64,000 nucleotides of DNA from Siphonobacter sp. SORGH_AS_0500 (GCF_002838835.1 NZ_NHPP01000007.1:248001-312000); one strand, 5' to 3'. Positions 35,300 through 45,071 are shown, counted from the first letter of the stretch. Notes: generated by a model from the sequence alone, not told the origin. Numbers and translations: made by a program.

Positions 35300-36600
35300 A
35301 AAGACAAGACCTTCAGATCTAAAGAGCACATCCTTTAGTATAACGGAGATCTGCTTAACGTTGGGCACTGGTACCAGAACCTATTTCAGTGCATCTAGTA
35401 GGTGAGTATGGAAGGCACCTACAAAAACCGCTACTACGTAACCATGCTTATCAACGAACTTCCGCTGGTACAGATTGAAATTAAGCGTGACGGTTGGAGC
35501 TGAAAGAGGTCTTTAACCAGAACAATCGCTACCAGCGATATTCGTACGACAGTAATACGGCTCTGTGTTAATACATTCAACTTTTCGTGATCAGCAGCGG
35601 CGTCAATACCAAAGTATTACGCGAAAAAGCGTTTAAGTAGACCTTCTACTAGACCAATGTTGAAAAGCAGTGGATCAGTAATCTCGATGCCTTCACACGG
35701 ACTTTTCTGGAGTCCTGCAACTTTCGAAGATGATCTGTAAGTAAATCGTGCTGATATGAAACCTACAAAAGCCTGATGGCACTGTAGCCTTGCCAGTGCT
35801 ATGCCGTAGAAGCCATCATTCCATCATTGACGGGTCAAGCAAAGAAATAAAAACGGTTATATCTGGCATACGATCGGCTAGGGTAAAACGCTAACGTCGT
35901 TCAAAGCCAGCCAGATTATTATGCACCTGTCCCAGATGGCGAAAATGGTTTTCGTCGTGGATCGTAAAGATCTCAATTACCAGACGTCCAAGGAATTCAA
36001 CAGCTTTAGCAAAGGCAGTGTCGATGGTACCAGTGGTACCTGCCTGATCGTTACCATCATCCAGAAATTGAATTCTGCTATTATCAAAGTAAAGTCTCAG
36101 GCCTTAATGGAGCAGTTAAGTGCGAAAAGGTGGTATTCATCTTCGATGAATGCCACCGCAGTCAGTTTGATGATACGCAGCAACGCGTTCATGAATTTTT
36201 TTAGAAAGCCCAGATATTTGGTTTTACGGGTAAAGATAACGATCAGAAAAATTCGCTAGGACTGCGAACAACCAAAGACCTCTTTGGCGAACGTCTACAC
36301 CATAACGTCATTACCGACGCCATACGGGACGAAAACGTATTTAAGCTTTCCGTAGAATATGAGGCAGTTTCCGATTAAAGGATACGCTTAATGAAATGGA
36401 CATTGAAGTCGAAGACAATTGATACCAAGAGCTGATAGAACACCCCAGCCGCCTGGATAATGTAGTGGATTACATCCTGCCCAATCACGCTCGCAAAACG
36501 TATAATTGACTATTTACGGCGATGTTCTGTGTGAGCAACACTAGTACCTTCAGAACGCTTACGCAGGAAAGTTAAGTGTGCCTTGAGAAAAGCATGAACC
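35300..36600 (+). pseudogene. hsdR: Degraded type I restriction subunit gene (hsdR)
   Basis: Pieces of an EcoR124-type HsdR can be read across all three frames: [27 protein letters not shown] (~35410-35490), [20 protein letters not shown] with an amber codon inside Walker A (35879-35881), [39 protein letters not shown] (DECH box, 36145-36156), TTKDLFGERLHHNVITDAIRDENVF and FTAMFCVSNTSTF. There are numerous stops and shifts, and an internal deletion after GSVDGT compared with intact relatives. The N-terminal and C-terminal parts are missing. No hsdM or hsdS remains. The largest surviving frame is 35921-36259. Decay is extensive and not explained by single-base errors. Confidence 0.88.
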
Positions 36601-36691
36601 AGTAGAAGCTAAACCACCGATTTATCCTTCAGTAAAGTGGAAAGCACTTAAAAGAAGTAAAAACAGTTAGGCAGAATAAAAAAATATTTTC

Positions 36692-36713
36692 CTTGTGCAA
36701 ATCTTGTGCAAAT
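36692..36713. repeat. Tandem 11-bp direct repeat near the tRNA junction
   Basis: CTTGTGCAAAT twice, head to tail without spacer, just outside the tRNA-Asn terminator on the accessory side. It might be an integrase arm-type site or the remnant of an attachment region; this is an inference from position. Confidence 0.5.
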
Positions 36714-36717
36714 AAAA

Positions 36718-36749
36718 AAGCACTTACAAGTTTTATCTCGTAAGTGCTT
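36718..36749 (-). terminator. Terminator of tRNA-Asn
   Basis: AAGCACTTAC (36718-36727) and GTAAGTGCTT (36740-36749) are perfect complements; read on the minus strand the stem is followed by TTTTTTATTT. It lies 10 bp downstream of the tRNA 3' end. Confidence 0.75.
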
Positions 36750-36759
36750 GACTACTAGG

Positions 36760-36833
36760 CTCCCGAAGCTGGGCTCGAACCAGCGACCCTCTGATTAACA
36801 GTCAGATGCTCTAACCGACTGAGCTATTCGGGA
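36760..36833 (-). tRNA. tRNA-Asn(GTT)
   Basis: Reads on the minus strand as a full cloverleaf: acceptor TCCCGAA paired with TTCGGGA, D arm AGCTCAGTCGGTTAGAGC, anticodon loop CTGTTAA with GTT, and T arm GGTTCGAGCCC. Discriminator G; CCA is not fully encoded (CCT follows). It separates the accessory region from the core genome and is the probable integration target. Confidence 0.95.
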
Positions 36834-36900
36834 TTGCGTTGAAAGCGAGTGCAAAACTAAGGCATCAAACAGCCGAACGCAAGTGTTTTGTAATATTTTT

Positions 36901-37302
36901 TTAATTAAATGATCCGCGAGTTTGGGTGTACTGATCGTACTGCTCCTGGTATTTTCTTCTAAAGCCCAGAGGATCAGAGATTCGCTTATACACTTGACTC
37001 GTTTCTCCCGTTCCGTGAATGGAGATCGTTCCGAAGCCAAACATACGGCCCCAAACGCTTTGCTCCACCTGAATGCTCTCTACCTTATTTAGATTGAGCT
37101 CAACCGTGTCCCGAGAAATGAATCCGGTTTTCACGACCAGTCGCTTGTTGGTAATAACGAATTCATCGGACGATCGTTTGATCCAGGCGGCAATCGTCAG
37201 TGTAAATAGCGAAGCCCAGGTGAAAAAGATGGTCCAATGATACGTGGTTTCAAAAACGACGTGTTCGTCTTTGATAAGATGGTTATTAACGTAGCTACCC
37301 AT
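36901..37302 (-). CDS. Small PH-domain membrane protein
   Basis: 133 residues. A hydrophobic N-terminal segment (HWTIFFTWASLFTLTIAAWI, ~22-41) is followed by a bacterial PH (bPH2-type) domain: DEFVITNKRLVVKTGFISRDTVELNLNKVESIQVEQSVWGRMFGFGTISIHGTG. These residues match the YdbT/YdbS-like family of membrane-associated PH proteins, of uncertain function. Hydrophilic tail. It stands alone next to the tRNA and marks the start of the ordinary chromosomal part. Confidence 0.8.
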   Translation of the reverse strand: MGSYVNNHLIKDEHVVFETTYHWTIFFTWASLFTLTIAAWIKRSSDEFVITNKRLVVKTGFISRDTVELNLNKVESIQVEQSVWGRMFGFGTISIHGTGETSQVYKRISDPLGFRRKYQEQYDQYTQTRGSFN

Positions 37303-37393
37303 AAGTGTTTTATCGTTGCAGTAATGAGGAAAATGCCTAGCAAAAATAAGCCTTCCGCACGTCTCTCGTCATTCTCTCTCTAAAAATGTGCCA

Positions 37394-38017
37394 CTAAAAA
37401 GGGACATGGACTACTTTTTTCGTTTCAAAGAACTCTTCAGTAAAATAATCCGAGAGTTCGTAGACTTTTGTCTTTCTTCCAAGCTCTTTAAGTTCCTCTT
37501 CTAAGTCCCCGCCTTTTAGGTAAAGAATGCCGTTTTTAAGGTCGTTAAACTGATTTTTGTGAACCTTGGTCTTCACCCAGCTGTAAAAGGGCGTCAGACG
37601 CGTTACGGCTCGGCTTACTACAAAATCGTAGGCCTCGGCTGTTACCAACTCTGCACGCTTTTGTTCAGCCCGCACATTTGTAAGTCCCAAGCCTTTCGCG
37701 ACTTCCTGTACAACCCGAATTTTCTTGCCAATGCTGTCCACTAAATGAAATTGGCATTCAGGGAATAAAATGGCCAGCGGAATGCCGGGAAAGCCACCAC
37801 CTGTGCCCACGTCCAGAATTTCGGTCATGGGTTTAAACTGCATCACCTTCGCAATGCCCAGCGAATGCAGCACATGACGTTCGTAGAGGTTATCTACATC
37901 CTGACGGGAAATCACGTTAACCTGTTCGTTGAGGGTGCGATATAACTCGCCGAGTTTACTGAATTGTTCTTCCTGCGTGGGAGTCAGGTCGGGAAAATAT
38001 CTTTTAATAATGTCCAT
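37394..38017 (-). CDS. rsmG: 16S rRNA (guanine527-N7)-methyltransferase RsmG
   Basis: 207 residues, normal family length. SAM-binding motif DVGTGGGFPGIPLA at ~69-82, the NVISRQD element near residue 34, and RERHVLHSLG-like YERHVLHSLG before it, as in all RsmG (GidB) proteins; VVSRAVTRL lies in the catalytic half. It methylates G527 of 16S rRNA. The gene precedes the convergent accessory boundary and follows the glycosyltransferase on the same strand with a 25-bp gap, so the two may share a transcript. Confidence 0.95.
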   Translation of the reverse strand: MDIIKRYFPDLTPTQEEQFSKLGELYRTLNEQVNVISRQDVDNLYERHVLHSLGIAKVMQFKPMTEILDVGTGGGFPGIPLAILFPECQFHLVDSIGKKIRVVQEVAKGLGLTNVRAEQKRAELVTAEAYDFVVSRAVTRLTPFYSWVKTKVHKNQFNDLKNGILYLKGGDLEEELKELGRKTKVYELSDYFTEEFFETKKVVHVPF

Positions 38018-38042
38018 CGAGTATTGAATTTAATGTTTGGGT

Positions 38043-39161
38043 TTACCGCCAGCTCATTTTTTTACTGGGAAAGGCTGATACCACCGCCATACTGAGTAAA
38101 TACAGCGTTAATGTTAAATCGAAAATTGGGAACTGATAGCCGGGAATGGGATGTGCCAGCTTCCGGCTGGCTTTGTACCAGATGATCCAGGTCATAAAAA
38201 AACGGACGAGAAAAATGCCGATACTCCAGCCCATCCATTCGTAAGGGTTTGTGGTGACCGAATACCAAAGAATGCCCCACAAAAATAGCCAGCTTGTTAC
38301 GTGTGAGGCCGCTAGCAGCCCTAATAAAAACTGATCTTTTTTCCGGTAATAGCTGCCCACCGAAACGTGCCGCCGTTTTTGATGCCACCATTCAGCCCAG
38401 GTAACTTTGGGAACGGAATACATCAGGCTTTCGGGATGTAGGCAAACGGCTGTATTGGTAGCGTTCGCAACTTTGTTAATGAATAAATCGTCGTCGCCGC
38501 CCAGAATGTGCATGAATTCCTGTAGTCCGTTTTGATGAAGAAATAGTGATTTGCGGTATAGCAGATTTCTTCCTACTCCCATGTACGGATTACCGACCAA
38601 AGCAAAGGAAATATATTGCAATGCCGTATAAAACGTTTCAAACTGGATAAAGGCGTTTACGGATGAATCCTTTCTGAAATAAGGCGAAACCCCTAATACA
38701 ATATCTTTAGTGGGGCTTAGCTGAGCCACCATGCGTTGAATCCAGCGGCTGGAATGAGGGCGACAGTCGGCGTCGGTCAGTAAAATGACTTCGTACTGAG
38801 CCGCATCAATTCCCTGTGTGAGAGCGAATTTTTTGGAAGAAACGCCTAAGGGCGTTTCTAAAATGGGAATCACTTTTAACCGGGAATAGTGCTGAAGAGC
38901 TTCTTGCAAAAAAGTTGAACTTCCATCGGTCGATTTATCGTTGACAATAATGATTTCAAATGTTTCGTACTCTTGTTTTTCGAGTAAAGGAATTAACTCC
39001 CGAAGGTTTTGCAGCTCATTCCAGGCACAGACGATCAACGAAACTCCCGGAAGTAGTTGGGGAGTAGACGAGGGTACCGAAACGAAAGCCGTTCGGGCAA
39101 ATACCAATAGATACAGAAGCTGAATACCGCAGACGATACTTAGCAGAAGGAATTCAGTCAC
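38043..39161 (-). CDS. Membrane glycosyltransferase family 2
   Basis: 372 residues. N-terminal membrane segment (LLLSIVCGIQLLYLLVFA), GT-A domain with SLIVCAWNELQNL and IIIVNDKSTDGS, DxD metal site in LLTDADCRP (~residue 126), and acceptor-region GGDDDLFINK. Then several C-terminal helices (LLGLLAASHVTSWLFLWGILW, WSIGIFLVRFFMTWIIWY, LTLYLLSMAVVSAFP). Resembles polyprenyl- or lipid-linked sugar transferases of cell-envelope synthesis; the donor and acceptor are not predictable. Divergent from tgt. Confidence 0.85.
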   Translation of the reverse strand: MTEFLLLSIVCGIQLLYLLVFARTAFVSVPSSTPQLLPGVSLIVCAWNELQNLRELIPLLEKQEYETFEIIIVNDKSTDGSSTFLQEALQHYSRLKVIPILETPLGVSSKKFALTQGIDAAQYEVILLTDADCRPHSSRWIQRMVAQLSPTKDIVLGVSPYFRKDSSVNAFIQFETFYTALQYISFALVGNPYMGVGRNLLYRKSLFLHQNGLQEFMHILGGDDDLFINKVANATNTAVCLHPESLMYSVPKVTWAEWWHQKRRHVSVGSYYRKKDQFLLGLLAASHVTSWLFLWGILWYSVTTNPYEWMGWSIGIFLVRFFMTWIIWYKASRKLAHPIPGYQFPIFDLTLTLYLLSMAVVSAFPSKKMSWR

Positions 39162-39245
39162 GACAGGGTTTGAAATTCAGGCCGCAAAAATAAGCGTTTG
39201 TTGCTGAAATATAGGCGTTCTGACCTGCGACCCCTCGATTGTCCT

Positions 39246-39253
39246 TACCTTTG
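39246..39253 (+). promoter_or_regulatory. Bacteroidota -7 promoter box of tgt
   Basis: TACCTTTG matches the Bacteroidota -7 consensus TAnnTTTG, 20 bp upstream of the tgt ATG. A clear -33 TTTG box at proper spacing is not evident. Confidence 0.4.
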
Positions 39254-39273
39254 CAATCTTTTAGAAGAGAACC

Positions 39274-40407
39274 ATGCAATTTGATTTAATAAAACAGGAC
39301 GCCCAGAGTAAAGCCAGAGCCGGGCGTATCCAGACCGATCATGGAGTGATTGAAACTCCAATTTTTATGCCCGTAGGAACGGTTGCCTCCGTAAAGGCCG
39401 TACACCAGCGGGAGTTGAAAGAAGACATTAATGCTCAGATTATTCTGGGAAATACGTACCATTTGTACCTGCGTCCGGGACTTGATATTCTGGAAAAAGC
39501 CGGAGGTTTACACAAATTTAACGGCTGGGATCGCCCGATCCTGACGGATTCAGGAGGTTTCCAGGTTTACTCGCTGGCGGGTACAGGTCGTAAGATCGAT
39601 GAAATGGGCGTAAAGTTCCGCTCGCATATTGATGGCTCAACGCACACCTTTACGCCCGAAGGTGTCATGGACATTCAGCGAACCATTGGGGCTGATTTTG
39701 TGATGGCTTTTGATGAATGTACGCCTTATCCCTGCGATTATGGCTATGCCCGTCGTTCAATGGAAATGACCCACCGCTGGTTACAACGTTGCTGCGACCG
39801 ATTCGACGCCACTGAGCCAAAATATGGCCACTCGCAGTCACTTTTTCCGATAGTACAGGGGAGTACCTATCCAGATTTACGTCGTCAGTCGGCTGAATTC
39901 ATTGCGTCGATGGGTCGGGAAGGAAATGCCATTGGCGGACTTTCTGTAGGCGAACCCGCCGAGGATATGTACGAAATGACGGATCTGGTTTGCTCGATTC
40001 TTCCTTACGATAAACCTCGTTATTTAATGGGTGTAGGCACGCCTGCTAACATTCTTGAAAGCATTGCTCTGGGCGTGGACATGTTCGATTGTGTATTACC
40101 TACACGAAATGCCCGGCATGGAATTTTGTACACCACGCAAGGTATTATCAACATTAAAAACGAAAAATGGAAAGATGATTTTTCGCCAGTTGATGAATTT
40201 TTAGGAGGGTATGTAAGTACTTTCTATAGTAAAGCTTACCTGCGTCATTTATTTAAATCTGAAGAATTACTCGGCCCACAAATTGCGAGTGTTCACAATC
40301 TAACCTTTTATTTGTGGTTAGTTAAAGAAGCTCGTCAGCAAATCCTGAATGGCACTTACGGCACCTGGAAAGATCAAATGATTAGACAGGTCATGCATCG
40401 ATTATAG
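39274..40407 (+). CDS. tgt: tRNA-guanine transglycosylase
   Basis: 377 residues. Family signatures: TDSGGFQVYSL with the catalytic/substrate Asp, ADFVMAFDECTPYP, GGLSVGEP, MGVGTPANILE, and nucleophile region DCVLPTRNARHG (Asp of DCVLPTR). It exchanges guanine 34 for preQ1 in GUN-anticodon tRNAs. The usual CxCxxC zinc ligands near the C-terminus are absent: the region reads FSPVDEFLGGYVSTFYSKAYLRHLF, a form I know from Bacteroidota enzymes. Start is the ATG 20 bp after a promoter-like box. Confidence 0.95.
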   Translation: MQFDLIKQDAQSKARAGRIQTDHGVIETPIFMPVGTVASVKAVHQRELKEDINAQIILGNTYHLYLRPGLDILEKAGGLHKFNGWDRPILTDSGGFQVYSLAGTGRKIDEMGVKFRSHIDGSTHTFTPEGVMDIQRTIGADFVMAFDECTPYPCDYGYARRSMEMTHRWLQRCCDRFDATEPKYGHSQSLFPIVQGSTYPDLRRQSAEFIASMGREGNAIGGLSVGEPAEDMYEMTDLVCSILPYDKPRYLMGVGTPANILESIALGVDMFDCVLPTRNARHGILYTTQGIINIKNEKWKDDFSPVDEFLGGYVSTFYSKAYLRHLFKSEELLGPQIASVHNLTFYLWLVKEARQQILNGTYGTWKDQMIRQVMHRL

Positions 40408-40595
40408 GAAAATCTCCGAAAATCTTTGCGGTCGTCCAAACAGGAAGTTTTTTTCGTCGTATATCTGAAACCTGGGATTCTGCTTCGCATACAAATAGGG
40501 TTTATGCATGAATTAACCTCTATTTTTGTGCAACCTGTTTCCAACTGTCAACCTGGGAATTGATTTTCAATTCCAGTCCCTTTAAAAAAGAGCTT

Positions 40596-42077
40596 ATGAG
40601 AATTGTACGCTGTCTGTCTTTTTTAGTACTCGCAGGAATGATGGCCGGAAAAGCCGGTGCTCAAACCAAACCCTATCAGCCTAACGCATTATATGAAGGT
40701 CCTAATGCCTTAAATACCTGGTCGATTTCGGTTCGGGGTGGGTCACCTCAGTTTCTGGGAGATTTACGGGAGTACGATTTCTGGCCCGCTCCTCATCCCA
40801 AAGAATACGCTCCTGCTTCTGAGCGTGGAGCTATTGGTTTTGGGCTGGATGTGAACAAACAACTTTCCCACTTATTCGGAGCCAGCCTGAAGCTCGACGC
40901 CGGTAACCTTCGGGGAGCAAAGAGCCGCATTTATAACTCTTATTTTCGGGCGGAATATTATCAGGCTGCTCTGGTAGGAAGTACAAACCTGAAAAGCTTA
41001 CTATTTGGCCCTAGAAAGCTGAACCGCTGGAAATTTGATTTACACGCGGGCGTTGGGGTCATATTTTTTAACTCTACGGCCTATGAAATTGGAACGGGTC
41101 GCGTAAAACGCAAGTCAAACATTACGCAGGAGTTTGTCAATGAAAGCGGCATTACGGGTCTTCAGGTTTCTTCCCGGAGAATGACTCGTGAAGTAGTTTT
41201 CCCCGTAGGACTGGCGATTCAGTATGAGTTATCTCCCCGTTTTGACATTGGTCTGGACATGGTGCTGAATAACGTGAATACTGAAAAACTGGATGCAACC
41301 GTAGGGGGTGATAACTCCAGCATGTATGATTTCGGTGGTAACCGGGGCGATATCAGCGATTACAAACGCGGTAATTCAGCCCTTGATAAATACGTAACGC
41401 CTTACATTTCTGTGACTTACAAGTTTGGTAAAAATGCAATTAAAGTAGGTCGGGATAAAACCTGGGACGCTTCGAAAGGAACCTATAACCTGCGTTATAC
41501 CGATCCTCGTTTGTTGTACGTACCAGAAAAAATCCTATCCATGTCTGAGATTGATTCGATTGCAAAAGCGAACCGTCCGAAAGATATTGATCCTCGTTTA
41601 TTACTGGATTCGGATAACGATGGCGTTTCTGATTACTTCGACAAACAACCCGAAACACCTGCCGGAAGCATTGTTTCTGGAGCTGGGGTAGCCATTGATT
41701 TTGAACAGGTAGTGAACTCAATCATTCCGGGTCAGGCTTGTCTGGAAGTGTTTGCGAACATTAACTTTGAAACCAATCAAAGCACGATTAAGCCCGAATA
41801 CGAAGAAATGCTGTCGCGGATTGTTGAGTTACTGAACCGTACCAACTGCCGTCTGCAATTAACGGGTCACGCCGACCGTCGCTCTTCGGATCGTCATAAT
41901 ATTGCTCTTTCTGAACGCCGCGTACAGGCCGTGAAGAAATATCTAGTGAACGCCGGGGTAACGAACCCCAGCCGAATCCTGACGGAAGCCTACGGCTCTT
42001 TCAAACCCATCGGAGATAACACTTCGAAAGCAGGCCAGGAGAAAAACCGTCGCGTAGAGTTGCGATTCCTGCCTTAA
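40596..42077 (+). CDS. OmpA-family outer membrane protein
   Basis: 493 residues from ATG 40596, chosen because it begins a proper signal peptide (MRIVRCLSFLVLAGMMAGKAGAQ); the upstream TTG at 40560 would add 12 residues. The first ~300 residues form a beta-barrel-like domain ending in YVTPYISVTYKFG. A DSDNDGVSDYFDKQPETP calcium-type linker follows, then a C-terminal OmpA peptidoglycan-binding domain (NINFETNQSTIKPEYEEMLSRI, LTGHADRRSSDRHNIALSERRV, NRRVELRF). Outer-membrane anchoring to peptidoglycan. A strong shared terminator follows. Confidence 0.9.
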   Translation: MRIVRCLSFLVLAGMMAGKAGAQTKPYQPNALYEGPNALNTWSISVRGGSPQFLGDLREYDFWPAPHPKEYAPASERGAIGFGLDVNKQLSHLFGASLKLDAGNLRGAKSRIYNSYFRAEYYQAALVGSTNLKSLLFGPRKLNRWKFDLHAGVGVIFFNSTAYEIGTGRVKRKSNITQEFVNESGITGLQVSSRRMTREVVFPVGLAIQYELSPRFDIGLDMVLNNVNTEKLDATVGGDNSSMYDFGGNRGDISDYKRGNSALDKYVTPYISVTYKFGKNAIKVGRDKTWDASKGTYNLRYTDPRLLYVPEKILSMSEIDSIAKANRPKDIDPRLLLDSDNDGVSDYFDKQPETPAGSIVSGAGVAIDFEQVVNSIIPGQACLEVFANINFETNQSTIKPEYEEMLSRIVELLNRTNCRLQLTGHADRRSSDRHNIALSERRVQAVKKYLVNAGVTNPSRILTEAYGSFKPIGDNTSKAGQEKNRRVELRFLP

Positions 42078-42089
42078 GTTTAGTAAATG

Positions 42090-42137
42090 CCCGAGTACAA
42101 AAAAGGAAGCCAAAAGGCTTCCTTTTTTGTACTCGGG
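42090..42137. terminator. Bidirectional terminator between the OmpA gene and serS
   Basis: 22-bp perfect arms (42090-42111 and 42116-42137) around an AAAA loop, with A6 and T6 runs in the arms. Serves both convergent genes. Confidence 0.92.
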
Positions 42138-42178
42138 TCTTCCGTCATCGCAATCGCGGACGAATAAATTTTACTCTT

Positions 42179-43447
42179 TTAGATTTTGTCGAATCCACAA
42201 TAAGGCACCAGCACTTTTGGAATGTTGATACCTTCAGGCGTCTGATTGTTCTCCAGTAAAGCCGCCAGGATACGCGGTAAAGCCAGAGCAGAGCCATTCA
42301 GCGTGTGCAGTAACTGGGTTTTACCATCAACCTTATACCGAAGCTTCAGACGGTTCGCCTGATAATTTTCGAAGTTAGAAACAGAGCTACATTCCAGCCA
42401 CCGCTGTTGAGCCGCAGACCATACTTCAAAATCGTACGTTAAAGCAGACGTAAAGCTCATATCGCCGCCGCACAGACGGATGATACGGAAGGGTAACTCC
42501 AGTTTCTGTAATAACCCTTTCACGTGTTCTACCATCTCTTCTAGAGCCTGATAGGAGTTTTCAGGTTTCTGAATCTGAACCAGTTCTACTTTATCAAACT
42601 GATGCAAACGGTTCAGACCCCGCACGTGAGCACCCCAACTACCTGCTTCCCGACGGAAACAAGGCGTATAGGCCGTATGCTTAATCGGTAAATCCTGATC
42701 CGCTACGATAACATCACGGTAAATATTCGTTACCGGAACTTCCGCCGTTGGAATCAGGTATAAATCATCTTCGCTGGCGTAATACATCTGGCCTTCTTTG
42801 TCGGGTAATTGTCCCGTGCCAAAGCCAGAATCTTTATTGATCAGAATTGGGGGCTGAATTTCCATGTAACCCGCCTCTACGGCTTCGTTCAGGAAAAAGT
42901 TAATCATCGCCCGTTGCAGACGAGCCGCTTTGCCTTTATACACCGGAAAACCCGCACCCGTGATTTTATTACCTAATTCAAAATCAATGATGTCGTATTT
43001 TTTAATTAACTCCCAGTGAGGCTGAGCGTCTTCGGCCAGCGTGGGTTTGTCGCCCCACAGGTAAATTTCTACGTTTTCCTCGGGCGTACGTCCTTCTGGA
43101 ACGCTTTCGTGGGGAAGGTTAGGCAGTTTTACCAATTCGTCCTGTAAAACAGATTCGATCTGACGAAGCTGTTCTTCCAATTCCTTGGAACGGCTTTTCA
43201 GTAAAGCGGTTTCGGCTTTGGCAGTCTCGGCTTCTTCTTTTTTACCTTCTTTCATTAAGCCGCCAATTTGTTTGGCCAGGGCGTTAGACTGAGCCAGCGT
43301 CGTGTCGAGCTCGACCTGCGTTTCGCGGCGTTTCTGATCCAGCGTCAGCAATTGTTCGATGGCCTCTTCAGGTTGTTTGAAGTATTTCTTCTTTAAACCG
43401 GCCAGCGTTAATTCTTTATTTTCCCGGATGAAGTTGAGTTGTAGCAT
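42179..43447 (-). CDS. serS: Seryl-tRNA synthetase
   Basis: 422 residues, normal length. N-terminal long coiled-coil arm (~30-105) that binds the tRNA-Ser variable arm. Class II motifs: motif 2 CFRREAGSWGAHVRGLNRLHQFDKVELV and motif 3 NGSALALPRILAALLENNQTPEG. TAEVPVTN and GGDMSFTSALTYDFEVWSAAQQRW contribute serine binding. Convergent with the OmpA-family gene. Confidence 0.97.
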   Translation of the reverse strand: MLQLNFIRENKELTLAGLKKKYFKQPEEAIEQLLTLDQKRRETQVELDTTLAQSNALAKQIGGLMKEGKKEEAETAKAETALLKSRSKELEEQLRQIESVLQDELVKLPNLPHESVPEGRTPEENVEIYLWGDKPTLAEDAQPHWELIKKYDIIDFELGNKITGAGFPVYKGKAARLQRAMINFFLNEAVEAGYMEIQPPILINKDSGFGTGQLPDKEGQMYYASEDDLYLIPTAEVPVTNIYRDVIVADQDLPIKHTAYTPCFRREAGSWGAHVRGLNRLHQFDKVELVQIQKPENSYQALEEMVEHVKGLLQKLELPFRIIRLCGGDMSFTSALTYDFEVWSAAQQRWLECSSVSNFENYQANRLKLRYKVDGKTQLLHTLNGSALALPRILAALLENNQTPEGINIPKVLVPYCGFDKI

Positions 43448-43560
43448 GGGTAATCAGGGCTTTTGAAAGCCAGCTAATGAGTCGTCAGATAGAAAAAGAA
43501 CGCGGATTTCTTCTGATACAGTCGAGATCCACGTTCAAAAATAGCTTCTCGTTATAGAAA

Positions 43561-44917
43561 TCAGGGAGCTGTGAAAATGTCTTTCATGGTGTCTTCGTAG
43601 TGGAACAGACGCTCATTCAAGGCATTCAAGGCTTCGTTTTTGGCAGAACCATCCACTAAAATGGAAATGTTATGCTCCGAACCACCGTACGAAATCATCC
43701 GAATCGGAATATTTTTCATTGCGTCGAGTACTTTCAGAGCTACGCCTTTTTTATCAGCGGAGAAATTACCTACAATACAGATAATCGTCTGATTGTAATC
43801 GTGGTCTTCCAGATCGGCAAACTGCTTCAGTTCAGCGTGATTTTCTCCAGGTTTTCTGGATTATCAATGGTAACCGAGACGGATACTTCCGAAGTAGTTA
43901 TCATATCCACAGGTGTTTTGTACTTTTCAAACACCTCGAATACGCGACGCAAAAAGCCGTAGGCATTCAGCATACGCGTCGAGTGAATATAAATAGCCGT
44001 GATACCATCTTTGGCCGCGATAGCCTTGATTTCCCGTTCGCTCGATTTCGTCGCAATCAGTGTACCAAAAGCTTCAGGTTCCATCGTATTCTTCAGACGC
44101 ACGGGTACGCCGCGTAATTTAGCGGGAGTAATCGTGCTGGGGTGAAGAATTTTCGCTCCGAAATACGCCAGTTCAGCGGCTTCCTCGAAGGTTAACTCAC
44201 GAATCGGGAAGGTTTTCTTCACGATGCGGGGGTCGTTATTGTGCATGCCATCGATGTCCGTCCAGATCTGAATTTCTTCCGCCCGAATGGCTCCACCGAT
44301 TAGTGATGCAGTATAGTCCGAACCGCCACGTTTGAGGTTATCCACCTCGCCGCGGGGATTCCGGCAGATGAAGCCCTGAGTAATGATGATTTGCTTGTCT
44401 TCGTGCTGCTCCAGCATCTGACCCAGGGTTTCTTCCGTGAACGAAAGAACGGGTTCATTGTCGGCATCAATCAGCATGAAGTCCAGAGCGGGGAATAAGA
44501 CCGAGCTTTCTCCCTGCTCCCGCAGATAGGCTTCAAACATCTGCGTAGACAGAATTTCTCCTTCAGCTACGAGCTCTTTTTCCTGCTTAAGTGTAAAAGG
44601 ACGAATAGAGGTTACGGACTGAATAAACGAAAACTCTTTCTCTACGATTTGCTGTCCTTCTGCCAGTCCTTCGGACGTTTGATACAGCTCGGGTAGGAAA
44701 GCATCATAATGGGCCCGTAACTCGGCAATTTTCTGGGTAAGTTCTTCATCATTACCTACTTTCGCTAACTCACCCATGGCAAGCAGGGCATTCGTAGAGC
44801 CGGATAACGCGGAGAGAACAACAATTTTTTGCCGCTGTCGGCGGTAATCAGGTTTCGAATGGAGTGCATCCGCTCGGGTTTCCCAACGGAAGTACCACCA
44901 AATTTCCAGACTTGCAT
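43561..44917 (-). CDS. lysC: Aspartate kinase, broken by two single-base shifts
   Basis: The natural start is ATG 44917 (MQVWKFGGTSVGKPERM), giving the KFGGTS substrate motif. At the run of six A (T6 on the plus strand, 44825-44830) a seventh base is needed to continue as KKIVVLSALSG. Near 43835-43838 one more base is needed for the ITAELKQFADLEDHDYNQT continuation. With both restored, the gene is exactly 453 codons, ending at 43561. Catalytic-domain motifs: KRGGSDYTA, DIDGMHNNDPR, FGAKILHPST. C-terminal ACT domains (ITAIYIHSTRML, SVSVTIDNPENL, and IICIVGNFSADKKG in the shifted part). First step of Lys/Thr/Met/DAP synthesis. Because DAP is needed for peptidoglycan, sequence error is more likely than true loss. 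Confidence 0.85.
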
Positions 44918-44966
44918 GAGAAGGATGGTATTGATTAAAGTTTGAATATGTAGAGAGGTTTGAGGG

Positions 44967-45043
44967 CGTTTGAAAGTTTAAGAAGGTTTGAATAAGTTTG
45001 ACGGGTACAGGGCATTTACCTAGCCTTCTCAAACTTTCAAACG
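44967..45043. repeat. Inverted repeat between lysC and ribH
   Basis: A 20-bp segment (44967-44986) is complementary at 19 positions to 45024-45043, set among repeated GTTTGA units. It could act as a weak terminator or be an extragenic repeat. Confidence 0.6.
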
Positions 45044-45071
45044 GTATTAAACTTCAAACCAGACTCAAACG

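Noticed and set aside
35921..36259. Independent 112-residue gene
   Set aside because: It is the largest surviving frame of the decayed hsdR gene.
1..36759. CRISPR array or insertion sequence
   Set aside because: No regularly spaced repeats and no transposase or IS ends were seen in the accessory part.
43561..44917. Programmed frameshifting in lysC
   Set aside because: Two separate shifts with no slippery/stem-loop signal and the same error type elsewhere make sequence deletion the simpler explanation.
43827..45032. Aspartate kinase beginning at 45032 with MRRLGKCPVP
   Set aside because: Those N-terminal residues are out-of-frame spacer; the KFGGTS start at 44917 is natural once one base is restored.
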